Source: Talpa occidentalis
Lineage: Eukaryota > Chordata > Mammalia > Eulipotyphla > Talpidae
Direction of reading: 5' to 3'
DNA: 64,000 nt
NCBI RefSeq assembly: GCF_014898055.3
Contig: NW_023602073.1
Location: 81,882,678 to 81,946,677, forward strand
Shown: positions 12,539 to 25,861 of the stretch, piece after piece
How the letters are laid out: each line of letters begins with the position of its first letter
Position numbering within the stretch: position 1 is the first letter of the stretch
The notes under the pieces: generated by a model
Told to the model about the DNA's origin: nothing
Seen by the model: the letters and a program-made list of their open reading frames with translations, nothing else
Databases searched by the model: none
Translations under genes and position numbers: made by a program

Positions 12539-12806
12539 AAGAATGGCAATTTATCTTTTTTGATTGCTGAGTAATATTCCATGCCGTATATGTACCACAT
12601 CTTCTTGATCCAGTCATCTATTTTGGGGTATTTGGGTTGCTTCATGAATTTGGTGATTTTTTTCTCTCTCAAACTTAAAATGAAGGAATGTTTAAGTCTA
12701 GAAATATATCTGGGACAAAAATTCTGTACTTTATTCGTGAGTTGAATTGATTCTATAAACCTCAATAAAAATGTTCCACCAATTAAAAAAAAAGAATGGC
12801 AATTTA
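12539..12806 (+). mobile_element. Chimeric retro-insertion: inverted L1 piece plus unidentified poly(A) transcript end
   Basis: A perfect 15-bp direct repeat, aagaatggcaattta, lies at 12539-12553 and 12792-12806. Between them, about 12555-12650 is antisense L1 ORF2 C-terminal sequence (cagtcatctattttggggta, tttgggttgc; on the minus strand IDDWIKKMWYIYGMEYYSAI). Then 12665-12782 is not L1 as far as I can tell. It carries an AATAAA at about 12764 and ends in an A-run just before the second repeat. The layout fits one L1-machinery insertion with a template switch or 5' inversion. Confidence 0.75.
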
Positions 12807-13384
12807 CCTAATGTTCATTTGATACAGTACACAGATTAATTCAATAATGTTATAAATTTAAGCTGATTTTCTAAATATTTTTGCCATCTGACCCTTGCTT
12901 TTTCTCTAACCTGTACTTGAAAACTCATGCAAACACATGCATACACAAACACACCTTTCCTATAGCAGGACAAAATATTTTGCATTGATCAGGAAGACTT
13001 TTTGTTTTTTTTGCTTTCCCAAACATAAGAATTCATTCCTGACTTAGAAAGTACATCTTAAGAGCATCTGGGTCTTTTCTCATTACCAAATTTCCAGTGC
13101 ACAAAGGCATCATTTCTTCTTATTGTGTACTACACATCTTCTATCTTCTGAAAGGTAAAAAGTTGCTCACAGAAAAATTCCAAACAAATTAAGAGCAAAA
13201 GCAATTAAGAAAAGTATAGAAGAAAAAATGATATAAAGTAAGAAAAACATGCATGCATACAAGTACACACAGACACACACGATTCCCAATAGTAGGTACA
13301 GGAGAATTTGCCCCAATTAGTTGTAGGAATTCCCACCTGAATTTGGAATATGTCCTGATTTATGCTTGTTGCTCTCCTTTCTTT

Positions 13385-13880
13385 TGGTTACTAGGGGGTG
13401 CCAACGCAGATGAGATTCAGTCCTTGCCCTGGGGGAGAAGGCAGACAGATCAGCAGATAATTAGTACACAGTGAGATAATTCTAGAGGAAAAAAAGGAAA
13501 TAATCTGCCCAACAAAAATAAAAAAGAAAGAATTTAGAGAGGGCTCCATAGAGGATATGAAATTATAATATAAAAGGAGTTAACAAATAAGAATTTGCCC
13601 AAATAAGAAAGACAGAATGGGGTAGACAACAGCAAGCACTGCAGTGCAGTTACAATAGAGCATACAGGAAAGGAAGCAAGAGGCAGGAGCTGAATTGAGA
13701 TGGCACCCAAATGGCCTGATGATGATGATGGATAAGAACTTACTTTAGAAAAACAGTGTGAGGGAGAAGTTAGAATGTGGAGAGACTAGAATTGGGGGAG
13801 CAAAGTGCATATTGTGTCACGTAGTTAAAAGGAGAGCCTGCAGGCAGAGCAGACAGAGAGGGGTTTGGGGGCAGAGGAAA
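13385..13880. other. Possible ancient interspersed repeat (unassigned family)
   Basis: gagattcagtccttgccctg, agagagggctccatagagga, gaggcaggagctgaattgag and atgtggagagactagaattg have the word order of a common old mammalian repeat (…cagtccctgccctcatgg…gagggcttcc…), but I cannot name the family. Similar wording appears at 41105-41500 and 61590-61710. Confidence 0.35.
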
Positions 13881-13899
13881 TGAAAATATTTGACTTCAG

Positions 13900-16390
13900 A
13901 TCAGCCCTCTCACCTGTTCCACTACATCTTATATAACCTGGGCTCACAATAATTTTTGAATCATTTCATAGTCTCAGATTTCCCCCATATTTTATATTCC
14001 TGATCATTGTTTTCTTTATTACCACTTTAAAATGAACTTTTCCTCCATAAAAATCCACTTCTATGTTCGGGATAGTAGGGTTCTGATAATCCATGCTTAA
14101 GGTTTCCTTATGGGAAAGTATGTATTTTCAGTTCATCACTTCAGTTCTCTTGAGAAGAAAATTAGGCCACTTAGAATAACAATTTTATTCACTACCTACA
14201 ACATGGTTTTAAAAAAAAAAAGGTAAATTGATACCTTCTAGAAAAGTGGAAAATTTAGTTCCATGTGGATTATATTGTAAATCTGGACATCCACTGTGTT
14301 GTTTGTAGTACTCAAGAATTTGAAAACTCTTTGTCAGCAGTTATGATTGTGTGTAAAACAAACAATCAAGCAGTGAGCTAGGCTTATAAAATGTAAGAAT
14401 TAAAAGCATTTTCTTCTCTTGGTTTTTATCCTTTTCTTTGTAGGATCATTTTGGAAATATTTTATATGCTATGCACTTAAAAATAATGTGACAGCTTTCA
14501 TGTTTCATTAGTGGGGCTCCATAAAGCCAATAATGTTAGAGAAAAACAATACAACCTTGAGTAGTTGTAGGTTTGCAGAGACCTCAGGTGCATGTGGTTC
14601 TGCTGCATTTGAAAAAATGTCTCCCTCATGGACTATGATTGTGGAAAGAAAGGTGTCACTGGGGTAAATACCCTCAGTCATCAATCTAGAATATAGCTGC
14701 TGCATTAAACTGGAATAAAAAGGGTACTCTGGCAGCTACTAGCTGTGTGGGAACTGGTGGAGGACGTGGTGATGGTAGATGTCTTCAGGATGTGGGTTAA
14801 AAATGGGAAGCGAGACATCCAGGTCAACAAATCTCTATTTAAACCTCAAAAAAGCTGAATTGGGCATTTTGAGCAAAACAAGGTCAAGAAGATGAAAAGA
14901 TAATCTATATACTGAAGTGTTCACAGTTCCAAGTTGCACTTTAAAATGTCTGAGAAGGAAACAAACAAAAAACAAAAGTCAATGTTTCCTATGCTGGTCC
15001 ACAAACCTTTCACCTCAGGGAAAACTCTGTGGGTTCTAAGCCAAACCAATTTTGTGAGTTTCACCCTTCAATCCCCAGGTCCCACACAGCTAACATTTTC
15101 ACCTGACTTGCAGAGCTCATGCCAAGAAGCAAATATGTCAGTTCATTCCAGATGCAGTGTCCAGTAGTGTGGGGGATAATATGTGCTGGGAGAGGCAGTG
15201 CCTTCATGTTGGTGGTTTTATTTTATCCCAGTCAAATGGAAAGCTACATTCAGTTGGACAGATGAGGTTGTACTTTGAAAGGAGTCAATCAGGCAATAGA
15301 AAGTGCTTAAAAATCTTTCTTAGGTCCTCCTTTTCTCCATGCTTCTTATTGGGGGAGGGTCTGGACAGAGCAGCCATAAGATATCATTGGGGTCCTTGGC
15401 CAAGGAATGTAGTCAAGGTTAGACATGCACTGATGTGCTGCTTATGCTCTCCCATTGCACCTCAGCCCTGGTTGGCATCTTTATCTGCTGTCTTTGCTAT
15501 ACACTTTGACCTAGTCCTCATTGATTTGGGAGAGAATTGTTTTTATATAGAGGTAACAGTAAAGGAAATATATTTAAAGTGAACATTTTGGGTATCGTGG
15601 ATTTACTGAGACTGAGAAGCCCATGCTCCAGGCATCCCTTCTGCTTCTGTAATAGAGGCCCGGGATGCCAAGTACTTTGAGATATGACTGCAGTTGGTTG
15701 TTTCTAGAACCTCACAGACAACTGCATCAATAGGTTGAATTTTTTGTGCTTCCAAAGTGCTTCAGAGCAAGAGTCGTCATTTCTTACGGTGTCCTCTTCC
15801 ATCTTTCCTCCAATTAAAATTACTCATAAGTGTAAGTTTTATTTTTTTGTTTACATTTTAAAAAGACAGGTTTATTAGAAAAAGGAGAAAGGAAAAAAGA
15901 AGAAAGATACTAGAACTTGGGTGGTGCATAAGTGAAATATATCCTATATTGAGGGGTAAAGCTGAACTCACAAAATTATATAGTATTATAAATCAATGGA
16001 AATCAATAAAAGTTGACTTACAAAATAGGAAGGAAAGGGGACAGAGAGGAAGAAATATTACTGTATAAGTAATTCTAATTACTCATTGGCATAGAAATTC
16101 CAACTCTATCATCAGTGTAAGGCACTTTTTTCAACTATGTCAGGCACTGTTTTGATGGGGAGGAGAGCAGTACCTGAAATTATGCCAAGAATGACCCAGA
16201 TACCACTGTGAAATATCTTTTCCTATAAAAGCCATGAAAATAACCATTTCTGTATTACCTTTTCATATGTTTCATGGAAGACCAGTAGGGCTGAAATGAT
16301 AATCCATGTCAATTAATGCCCAGGACTACCTGTAATTCCAAAAAATACAGTAAAAACCAAACAGATTTCCTTAGGATACACGATTCTATA
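13900..16390. other. Unassigned intron sequence
   Basis: No repeat recognised. A 141-codon frame at 15157-15582 and a reverse 65-codon frame near 14508-14705 have no recognisable domain and are treated as chance. Confidence 0.65.
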
Positions 16391-16404
16391 AAAAATTTTT
16401 TATG

Positions 16405-16632
16405 ACGTTTTTCTTTTTTCCTTCTGGCTTATTTCACTGAGCATGATCCCTTCTAGCTCTGTCCATGTTGCTGCAAATGGCATGAGTTTATCTTTCCAGA
16501 TTGCTGAATAGTATTCCATTGTGTATATATACCACATCTTCTAGATCCAGTCATCTGTTTTTGGGCATTTGGATTATTTCTGTATCTTACCTACTGTAAA
16601 TAGTGCTGCAATAAATATAGAGATGCAGAAAA
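16405..16632 (-). mobile_element. L1 ORF2 C-terminal fragment, antisense
   Basis: The + strand reads ttctggcttatttcactgag, gatcccttctagctctgtcc, cagtcatctgtttttgggca and ttacctactgtaaatagtgc, the reverse complement of the end of L1 ORF2. Its 3' end falls at an A-rich stretch (AGAAGGAAAAAAGAAAAA in L1 sense) rather than at the usual 3'UTR end. Flanking A/T-rich tttatgacg / tttatggtgatg may be a target-site duplication. Confidence 0.85.
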
Positions 16633-17827
16633 AAAAATTTATGGTGATGTCCGAGTATTTGAGGTTAATGGAATGATTGATCCTTATTTTCAAATATTAG
16701 TTTTTCTAAAAACAAAAGGAGACACTATTACAATATAATATATAGCATACTTTAACATACATGTTGTATGGGTTTCCTCAGTGTCATTACACTAAATCCA
16801 AGTAGGGCCTATACTTTTTTACCCTTTGCTATAATGTTTTAATTGCAGTAACCTTGTGGCAACTAGGCATTACTGTGGTTCTTTGCATGGTTTTTAATGA
16901 TACAAATAATAAAATTTTCACTTTATTCAAATTTGACATAAACACTGAGTTTTCCCTTAATGTAGAAGATGAAAACAAGACTGTAGGGGGAAAAATGATG
17001 AATTACTTTGAGTAACAGAGAGGGTATTTCCTGAATACTATAACATCTGGTCTTTACCCTATTTCTTTAAAATATCTCATTATGCTTAGCAAGGGTGGGG
17101 TGGATACCATCAGGAAGAGAAAAATTGGAACGATTTTAATTCCATTCACAAATGACACTAAATGCCTAAATATTTAACATTGGGCCAAATGGAGAATTAA
17201 AATGAATTCAGGCTATGGTCAGGGGACATTCAAACGAGTTTTGAAAAGAAAGCAAATAACCTCTCAAGAATAAGTCACTCCAAATCTGAATCAATCTAAA
17301 ATAAAAAGTAGCTCTGGGTAAGCAGGGAGGAAGGAAGGTCCTGTAAGAGAAAGATGCTCAAATAAATACCCATCAGCCTTATGGAGCCTACTTGTTTGTA
17401 GGGTGCTTTAAGAACACAAAGTCATCACTGCAGTCTTAAATCCCTGCTCTATCCATTCACTTAAAAATGGCTTTTTGCAGTGCTATTCTTCACCAGTCAC
17501 CACCATTTCTCTCCCAGGCAGAGTGGTCTGTTGTCCTGTTTATGTGTTTCCAGTATGAAGACATTTGATTGCCTCGGTAAGCACAGGACACCAGATTGCA
17601 TAAAGTACTCCTGGAGCTGGCACAGCTCATGGAGGAACCGTGGATTTGTAGAGTAAGCGTTTCCAAAGAACTTCAAAGGGTTTTGCAGCTGTCATCACAT
17701 AAATTGCCACAGTGTCAGCTTTCAGGTAGAATCATTAACTTCATTTTAAACTTGTGATCTGCTACTAATGATTTCTAGAGGTAATGCTCCTCTCATCTCC
17801 AATCATCATCATCATGATCATCAAACA

Positions 17828-18070
17828 GAAATAGTGGTTAAGAATACTAGCCCCGGACTGTGGCTCCCTGGCTGCACCACCTTCTCTGACACATTGGAAA
17901 AGCTATTTAGCCACTCTTGCTTTAGTTTCAGAATCCATAAAATGAAGGCAAATAATAGCACCCACCTACTGGTGTTGTAAGCATTAAATAATATTAGTGA
18001 AGTGCTTAGGAGTATCTGGCATATGGCAAGAATTTGATTGATCTTAACTGTTATCTTTATTGCTATTTCA
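17828..18070 (+). mobile_element. MIR SINE, near full length
   Basis: tagtggttaagaatactagc head, ccctggctgcaccaccttct, tttcagaatccataaaatga, gttgtaagcattaaataata and gtgaagtgcttaggagtatc follow MIR in order from the tRNA-like head to the 3' part. The 70-codon open frame over it is a by-product. Confidence 0.88.
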
Positions 18071-18789
18071 TTGTTGCATCATCTAACAAGGTATGTTATA
18101 TGAACACATCTGTACTCCGTTATGCTGATACACTACACACACAGAGATTTTTTTTTACTTATTCTTTATGAACACATTTTTGAGGGAAAATATTTCTACA
18201 AAGAATACTGTTTTGAAATATGAAATTCATAGCCCTTTTTATAGAATTCCAATGGTCATCACCAGATACGCAGTGAAAAAATGGCTGGCCTTTAGCATTT
18301 TTCTATACAATGTAACATCCTGGCGAAAGTTGTAATCTGTTTACACAGTAAAATCTATTTATAATCTATTAATACTTTCTGATCACTAACCTTTATGAAA
18401 AAGCAGGAACTACCTTGCTGTAATTTCTTCTTTCATGAAAATATTGATCATCACATTTTAATTAAGCATATTCTGATAAATTCCTTATGATACACAGCAG
18501 TAGTATGTTAGTGATGAATGAATTTAGTATAATAATTGAGGCATTAGAATTCCCTTATTATTTCATGAATTATTCTCTACCCATGTTTATACCTTCTACC
18601 TCTCCTTACATTTCTCAATCTGCTTTTTAATGAATACATTAATAACTAATAATGAGTATAGATTTGAAAATTTCTATATTACCTCCTGCATTTCTGATTC
18701 TTGGACTTCAGAAATGACAACCAGGTTTACTAAAAAAAAAAAAAATTCAAACATGTCTTTATTTTCTGCTACAGGAATAAAATCAATAT

Positions 18790-18965
18790 CCTGTGATAAT
18801 TGGGGTCTGGGATCCAGGTTCAACTTCCCACATTCTTGTTTGCCTAATCTGATTGGACCTCAATTTCTTCTATAAAATTGGAATAATAATGTCTGTATTA
18901 AAGGGTTGTTTGAGTATTAACAATATGTAAAGTGCTTAGCAATCCTTGGCATAGAAAACAGTTCT
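18790..18965 (+). mobile_element. MIR SINE
   Basis: ggtctgggatccaggttcaa, cctcaatttcttctataaaa, ttggaataataatgtctgta and taaagtgcttagcaatcctt match MIR in order. Confidence 0.85.
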
Positions 18966-19039
18966 CACTATATTCGTCATTAATATAATCCAAAATTATG
19001 CAAACTGACAGAATTATTGAAAAAGAAAGGGTTTCTTTT

Positions 19040-19301
19040 TTTTTTTTTTAAGATTTATTTTTACACAACCAGGGAACAGACCAGCTGCGCGGGAGGGTGA
19101 GAGGATTCACCAGAGACAGAGCAGGGAACAGAACAGGCAGACTGATGAAATACACTGCTGAGGGGAGCAGCGGGTGAGACAGGAGAGGTCTGCTGTGCCA
19201 TGTGGGATTCTCGCCAGCCAGCCAGGATCGAACCAGCGCTACAGAGGCTGCGAACAGCTTCACAGTGCTGCATTCAACCGCCTGTACCACCAGGGAGGCC
19301 C
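19040..19301 (-). mobile_element. tRNA-derived SINE, subfamily B
   Basis: Near full length in reverse orientation, starting at the poly-T near 19036. The 16-bp perfect target-site duplication aagaaagggtttcttt is at 19024-19039 and 19302-19317. The tail has a single aaataaatctta rather than the tandem AAAT expansion. Confidence 0.93.
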
Positions 19302-19769
19302 AAGAAAGGGTTTCTTTAGTGTTTTGATCTTTACCACCCTATCACATGAATTCTACTCCAAGAATTCACTACTCACTCCCTTTTTTCCCTCACTACTAAA
19401 CATGACATTTAAACACACTCATTTGTTTAGTTGTTTCTTAAAGCTTTCCTGAGTGCATTTAAAAATTGACTCTAGATGATTTTGATCTGTCAGATGTTAA
19501 TTACATATATTTTTATACACCTTAGAGGGACTAATTTTGAAATTGTTGAGAAAAATGCTTCATCCTGACATTACCAGTTTCCACGTTAATACCTGTTGGA
19601 CCACCCAGTTCAGTGAAAATGTGGACCACTTTTTGTCAAATAGTGAAATCTTATTGTCTCTGGACTCCAGCCCTCCTAAATCCTTCCTTTGCCAAGAAAT
19701 TAGGTGGGGGGACAAATAGGAGGATGGGAAGGACCTGCTTACTTGCTTTTGCTCTAAATTGAAGCTACC

Positions 19770-20048
19770 AGGCCTCCCTAGTGGCACAAGGGGTTAAACA
19801 CCCCACTATGAAGCAATCCACAGCCTCTGCAACATGAGTTCAATCCCCAGCTGGCCAGGGAGCAACCCACATGGCGAGGCAGACCTCTCCTGTCTCTCCC
19901 ACTGCTCCCCTCAGCAGTGTATTTCAGTCAGTCTGCCTGTTCTGTTCCCCACTCTGTCTCTGGTGGTCCTCTTACCCCCCGCATCTCTGGCCTGTACCCC
20001 AGCTCTTATATGCATAAATAAATAAATCTTTAAAAAGTAAGTAAAGAA
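19770..20048 (+). mobile_element. tRNA-derived SINE, subfamily B
   Basis: Full length in forward orientation: aggcctccctagtggcaca head, gagttcaatccccagctgg B-box region, gtcagtctgcctgttctgt, gcctgtaccccagctctt, tail aataaataaatctttaaaa. A 15-bp duplication with one mismatch (taaattgaagctacc / taaactgaagctacc) is at 19755-19769 and 20049-20063. Confidence 0.93.
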
Positions 20049-20624
20049 TAAACTGAAGCTACCTTTGCATTTTATCTTTTCACACTTGGCAGCCAGTCCT
20101 CCCTCTGTGTATCTTACCTCTTCAATGAAACCTCCAAGAAGGAAAAACATATTAAAGAAAAACCGCCTACTCTTTTAAACTGTGCCATAGACATTGGCTT
20201 CCCATAGTCATAAGGTGTGTGTGCTCCTGGTTCCTAGCTGGACTCCCCAGTGATTCATAGGAGAGGCATTCCTGAGAGGAGAGCTGACAGCCAGAGCAAC
20301 GGCAGACAAGGCTGACAGACAGGGAAGACAGAACAGTGGAACACTGAAAAAGTTACCTTCCTGATTTTCACTTTTCTCTCTGTTCTGCTATATGCAGAAG
20401 AATACTCATCATTATTATGGAAGACTAAGGCCAGACCTGTGTATCTCCATGAACAAAGCCACAAAACACTCAGCTCTTGAGGCTGACAGATTTTAAAGCC
20501 TCCCTTCATCTTACCAGGTAGAATTGACCCTCCCATTTGGAATCCCACACTTTCTGTGGAACTGGTGTACATATATTTATTTCTAGCTTCTGTCTTCCTG
20601 AGGGTAGTATTATATTATAGTTCC

Positions 20625-20840
20625 AATGAGACTCTGGCCTCAGACTGACTGCCAGGTTTTGAATTCCAGACCCATCATTATGTGACCTCAGACCAGTATT
20701 TTAATCTCTCTGTGCCCCAGTTACATTAACTATACAGTGGGAATAATAATAGTAAGATCTACCTCAGGTTAACATGTGAAGATTAAATGAGTTCATGTTC
20801 ATATCACACTTAGAAGAGTGTCTGGCACATTGTACCAAAC
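20625..20840 (+). mobile_element. MIR SINE
   Basis: tctggcctcagactgactgc, ttgaattccagacccatcat, ctctctgtgccccagttaca, gtgggaataataatagtaag and agagtgtctggcacattgta follow MIR throughout. Confidence 0.9.
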
Positions 20841-20849
20841 AAGATCTGC

Positions 20850-22980
20850 TTGACTTTCTTGGGGATAGAGAACAGGTTTTCATCCATCTCTTTAATCCCT
20901 AGAACTCAGCATAATGATGATCACATAATATGAGTTCCTAACCTAGTTCTCAAAGACAAAGCTATCCAGTGGCTCTAAATGGCAAATACCACCAGCAGTC
21001 TACAATGGCAAAAGAGAATTGTATGTTTCTGTCACTACAAAAAAAAAGTGTAAGAAACATAATAGGGAAAAAGAGAAAAAACTCAAGTTCTCTGTAACAG
21101 GAACCAGAATCTCAGTGGGGTCTCCTTTCTATCAAAATAAAATGTCCTAGTAACCAGTCTTTCAGAATCCCCTCCTGAAATACAGCAGCAGGCCAATTAA
21201 TTAGTATGAAAGCTTAGTCAAAAGGACAATACTACCTGGAGAACTAAGCAATTCAGTCAGCCTCCCTCGCACATTTAATTAAGCCACAGACCAAGGAACA
21301 ACTTTGTTTGGTAATTTAGAGCATACATTTCCACTGGAGTGTTTTCTGATTCAGTTCTACTCTATGGCTGCTTTACTGCAGGTCAAGTGTGCTCTGAAAT
21401 AGAGGAAACACCATGCTCTGCCCACAGAGTGGGCCCAACAGGGACATGCTACCAGGCTTCTGCACATATTCATTAGGAAAATTGAGCCTATCTTCAGACA
21501 CATATTGATTAGCACTTTTGTTCACTTTTCAGAAAACATTCAATAGAATAAGAGGGAAATTAGAGGTAGGAAACCTCTGCTGGTGTGAAAGAATCTTAAA
21601 CATGTAAGCACCTGACATGAGTGTTTGGCTGTCATGCATCCCTAGCAGAGAAGAGTGCACCCTAGGAGAGAGGAATTGCCCCTGTTGTTGCAAACCCTGG
21701 GGGCATGTCTCAAGCTGGTGGAAAAGGTCTTAGTCCCTGCAGAATGCTTTCAGCCCACCTGGGCCTGCCGCACCTCACCTGGCATTGCCCTGTGTTCCCT
21801 TAGTACAGATCCCCAATGGTCCTGCCAGACCCACTCCAGATTAGAGCTCAGCCCATCCTGCCAGGCCCAGAGGATTAGATAAGTGAGGCGATTGAGAAGG
21901 GTTTGGTTGGGGAGAATCCAATATTCAAGGCAAATACAAAAGCCTTACTCTGTGTGGAGTGCCAGTTGTAATTACATAATGGGTATATAACAAAGAATAA
22001 AATTAATTAAATTTAGTGTGGCCTAGCATTTCCCTGGAGGAAAAAGTAAATTCCCAAGCTATTGCAGCTTCCTTAAGAATTTCTTGGCACCCTCATTCAG
22101 ACATGTCATGGGAAGGGGAAGCACACAGTGTCAGTTGCTGGGTCTTTCCTTGTCCACTGATTAGCTGGTGAGGCTTGTAAAGAAAAAAGCATGACTCACA
22201 CTGTGTTCCCACAAAAAGACCTTTATATGTACCTGGAGCTTAGGATGCACATCTGTTTCTTTCAGTCCCCCAGGGGGTCTTGCTTCTGCCTCCCACTCAG
22301 TTTTCTCATGAGAAAGGGTGTCAAGTGAGAATCAATCTGACATAGAGGATGAATATCGGCATGGGAACATCTGATTTAAACAAACTGCTTACATCGAAAC
22401 CCACCCTCTGCTTGAGGAAGCCATAAGATGTTTGATATTTCTTCCCAGAACTACAAAATGAGATGGGCTTTGTGAGGCTAAAAGGATAAAAGAAATCAAA
22501 ATAAAAAGAGCAATAGAAAAACATCCCAAACAATATAGACCCACAAGTTCAAGAAACTAAATTAAAAAAAAAAAAGGCGCATTTAATGAAGGCAGTGAAG
22601 AGTCTAAATTATTCCTCTAGAAAGTGAATTGAAATGCGTTCACACTAGTCCATCTAAGCAATAGGATTCAGATTTAATTTTTTTTTTGTTCAAGTCTCAA
22701 TTTCAAAAAGTGCTTAAAAGGGCTTAAGTCAGAATTATAATAGTTTGTCATTCTGTTCTTCTCTTCTCGTGGAGAACAAATGGGAAGGTGGAAATTTGTA
22801 ATAAGATTAACAATGGGATTATTGAGGTTTAAACTGCCCTGTTATTTATTGGACGACCATAAGGCTCATAGAACTAAATCTGACTCTGGGATAGGAGCTT
22901 AGCAAGTAAGATCATTATATTACTGTTTCTCAATCATTAGGTCAGGTACCATGTATGAGAGAAAAAAATGAGCATAGCAC
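20850..22980. other. Unassigned intron sequence
   Basis: Slightly higher GC near 21650-21880 (tgcccctgttgttgcaaacc, cagcccacctgggcctgccg). No domain in its 75-codon frame. An A-run lies at 22563-22574. Confidence 0.65.
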
Positions 22981-22989
22981 AGTTCCTAC

Positions 22990-23470
22990 CCTTAAGTAGC
23001 TTAAAATAAAAATAAAGTCATCTTACCATTCAAAGCATGACAAGATGTATGAAAGCTAAGATTCAGGTAAAATTCTATGAGAGAACAGGGAGAGAGGTAA
23101 GTGTAGAATAGATCAAGGGCATTGGATCTAGCAAAGAGCGAATGGAATGAAAATAAATAGAGATGGGCTAATGAGGAGACAAGGATACAAAGCAGAAAAA
23201 TCCAGACAAGAATAGAGCAATTGTTAGTAGTCCGGTGGTTGTTCCAAATACAGGCTGTGGGAAGTGGAAGAAAGGGAGATGAGCCTGGGAAAATAATTGG
23301 AACTTTATACTTGAGGAAATCTCCAGAGGTCCTGGGAGATATATTAAAAGATATATTTTTTTTTTTGCTTTTGTTTTGTAACAGGGTAGTGACACAATTA
23401 GAAAATGCTTTGAGCAAGAGATTAGATTGTAATGAAAATCAAGTAAGACTGATATACCAATGATACTCCA
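22990..23470 (-). other. Possible ancient interspersed repeat (unassigned family)
   Basis: agcaaagagcgaatggaatg, aagaatagagcaattgttag and gtagtgacacaattagaaaa give the purine-rich look of an old repeat read in reverse. The 25350-25650 stretch (cctgacttgttgcaatggcc, tccaagttgcctctacttcc, ctgcctatgctttagggctc) looks like a sense copy of a related element. Long open frames here follow from base composition. Confidence 0.35.
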
Positions 23471-23674
23471 GAGAGCAGCCAAACCCAGGGGCCTACAGAC
23501 AATTTCACACTTCATCCTTTCTCTCAGGGACTGCAGAAGGGAGCACTCTGCCTCCCAGCTGATTGTATAACTAACAATTTCCATGCTTTTTGGAGTTGTC
23601 TTCCCTTTCTTGTTGAAATAGTGTCTTCAGACCATGAGAGAAGGCCTCCCAGAAAAAGATGGATATTGTTTCAG

Positions 23675-23785
23675 TTTCTTGTGATGGAACCTGTGTTCAC
23701 ATCATGGCTGTGTGAGCCTGGGCAAATTGCCTGACCTCTTCATACCTCAGTTTTCTTCTTTTATGAAGAAAGCTTAACATTTTGG
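23675..23785 (+). mobile_element. MIR SINE fragment
   Basis: ctgtgtgagcctgggcaaat, tgcctgacctcttcatacct and cagttttcttcttttatgaa are the central MIR block. Confidence 0.8.
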
Positions 23786-25861
23786 TTGTCATAGGATCAA
23801 AAGTCAATAGCTAGAAACTATGCTCACGAATAGGAATTATAAATAGTAAGTTCACTTTGGGTCCATGAGTAGTCTTTTCAGTGAACCAGATGGATACTTT
23901 CCTTTGATGTAAAATCATAGAGATTTGCAGATAATCTAGAAGCAGCTCAACAAAAGTGGGTAAGGCATTCACATTTCGAACTGTGATATCACTAGACCAA
24001 TAAAGCATGTTTAGGCAGGGTGGTGTCTACTAAAAGACTGAGTTTTGCACCTCTCCCCCTTTTGAGATGGTGCAGCATGAGATACTATGATCTCTAAGCT
24101 GTTCCTGAAAATTCAGAAAACAACAACAATGACTCATGGACTTGTTCCAACAAAAGGGCTTGGGAACAACACCTTTTATCCAAAACGACTTTTGCACTGT
24201 TATGTAGAGGTGATAAAAGAAGCTCTAATCCTGTTGTTCTTCAGATTGATACTTAAAACTTGTCAGAAGCAGAGTAGATTGAACATCTGTCCTATCCACC
24301 TTACCTGGCAGTGGTGGCCTGAAGCAGAGTCCTGAGATTTCCTTCACTGCCCTTTTCCTCCTGCCTGCCTTTCGTCTCTTCTTTCTGGCATGCTGCCTCT
24401 GTGCTGAATGTGTATACTTTGCACATAGTCATCATATTTTTTACACTACATTTGTAGTCTCGCTTTCTCCTGGAGTCTATCAGGCAATGAAAATAATTGA
24501 TCCCCATTGTGTTCTCGGTAAAGGTCAGAGGACAGACACATATCCGTCAACTGGATCTACTTGGCTACCAGCATCTTGATTCCTACACTGGCAACTTGAG
24601 AGGACTGCCAACTGTCAGAAATCAGACTGGAGGCTAGGGCAGGCCCTCAACAGAGATCCACTAGGCCTCATCTAAAATTGGGCAAAGAGCCTAGTCACTG
24701 CTTTTCAACATCTGGACTTTTCTTTGAATCTTTCTAAAAGGCATAGAAATGCAAATTGAAGTAGGACTTTCTTATGACTTTGTATATCTTATTCTCAATC
24801 ATTTTTATTTCCATTGGCATAAACTTGCCACTTAACCTGACAATTAACTTAAAGGCTTTCCTGAAATAGCCAGTCATTGGTATGTAACCAATTTTTTGTA
24901 TGTGCTTCAATTACTTTATTCATTAAAAACATAGAAGAAAAAAATTGATTATAATGGCTTTATGATAGTGCAGAAACTATTATAAAAAAACCAATTTGTC
25001 AGATTAACAAATGAAATTTGCAAGAAATTGCATTGAAAGGGCATTAGGTATATAGTTATTCATCAAAAAAATGGAAAAAAAGTGATTAAGGTTGACAATA
25101 AAAAAAACACCTTTGGGGAGAAATAAAATACTCAAAAAAATTGGAAGTTATGGGTTCTTAATTTGGGTTTGTTTGCCCAAGAGTCATAAATGTTTAAATA
25201 ATCCATAGGGACTGAGATAGTTGTTCTTGTTCCCAATATTAAGAAGTGTAAAGAGAGAAATTCTACCCAAAGGAACAAAAGTGACTTTGCTCCTATGTAC
25301 TGAGTAGTTAGGAAAGAGAGCATAAACTAGCCTGTGAACGCTGCTTCTTGATAAGTTCATTTGTATTCCAGCCCTATTATCTGTATTGCCATGAACCTGA
25401 CTTGTTGCAATGGCCTCCAAGTTGCCTCTACTTCCAAACCATACCACCCCATTCACCCACTAATCTTAAAATAGCACTTTTTGATAGTCTCCTATTCAAG
25501 AACTGTTTGCCCCAAGTCTCTGCCTATGCTTTAGGGCTCTGCATGGCTTTTCCACATCCTACCCCTTCTCTTAGATTCTTTCCTACACATATATTCTATT
25601 TGAGTCTGGTCTTTCTTCTTACCCGTTCCCTTCAGGGAGATGCTGACCTAGTTCCACCAGCAGCATAGGTCTGTCCAGACTGAGAAAAAAACAAGAACTT
25701 TCCTCTGTACTTAAATGCTTCCCTGATTAAAGAAGGCAAAGGAGCTGGGCCTCTCTTCCCCTCTATGGCTTCTCTACTACTTAATTTCTCACTTCTGAAT
25801 CTTGGGCATCCCTGCTACATTAGCGCACCTTTGTTCTACTCCTGCTTCTACAAAAAAGCCC

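Noticed and set aside
15157..15582. 141-codon open frame on the + strand
   Set aside because: No start context, domain, splice signal or codon bias; low complexity of evidence in intron.
17768..17980. Small His-rich peptide frame (HHHHDH)
   Set aside because: It overlaps a MIR element and a CAT-type simple sequence.
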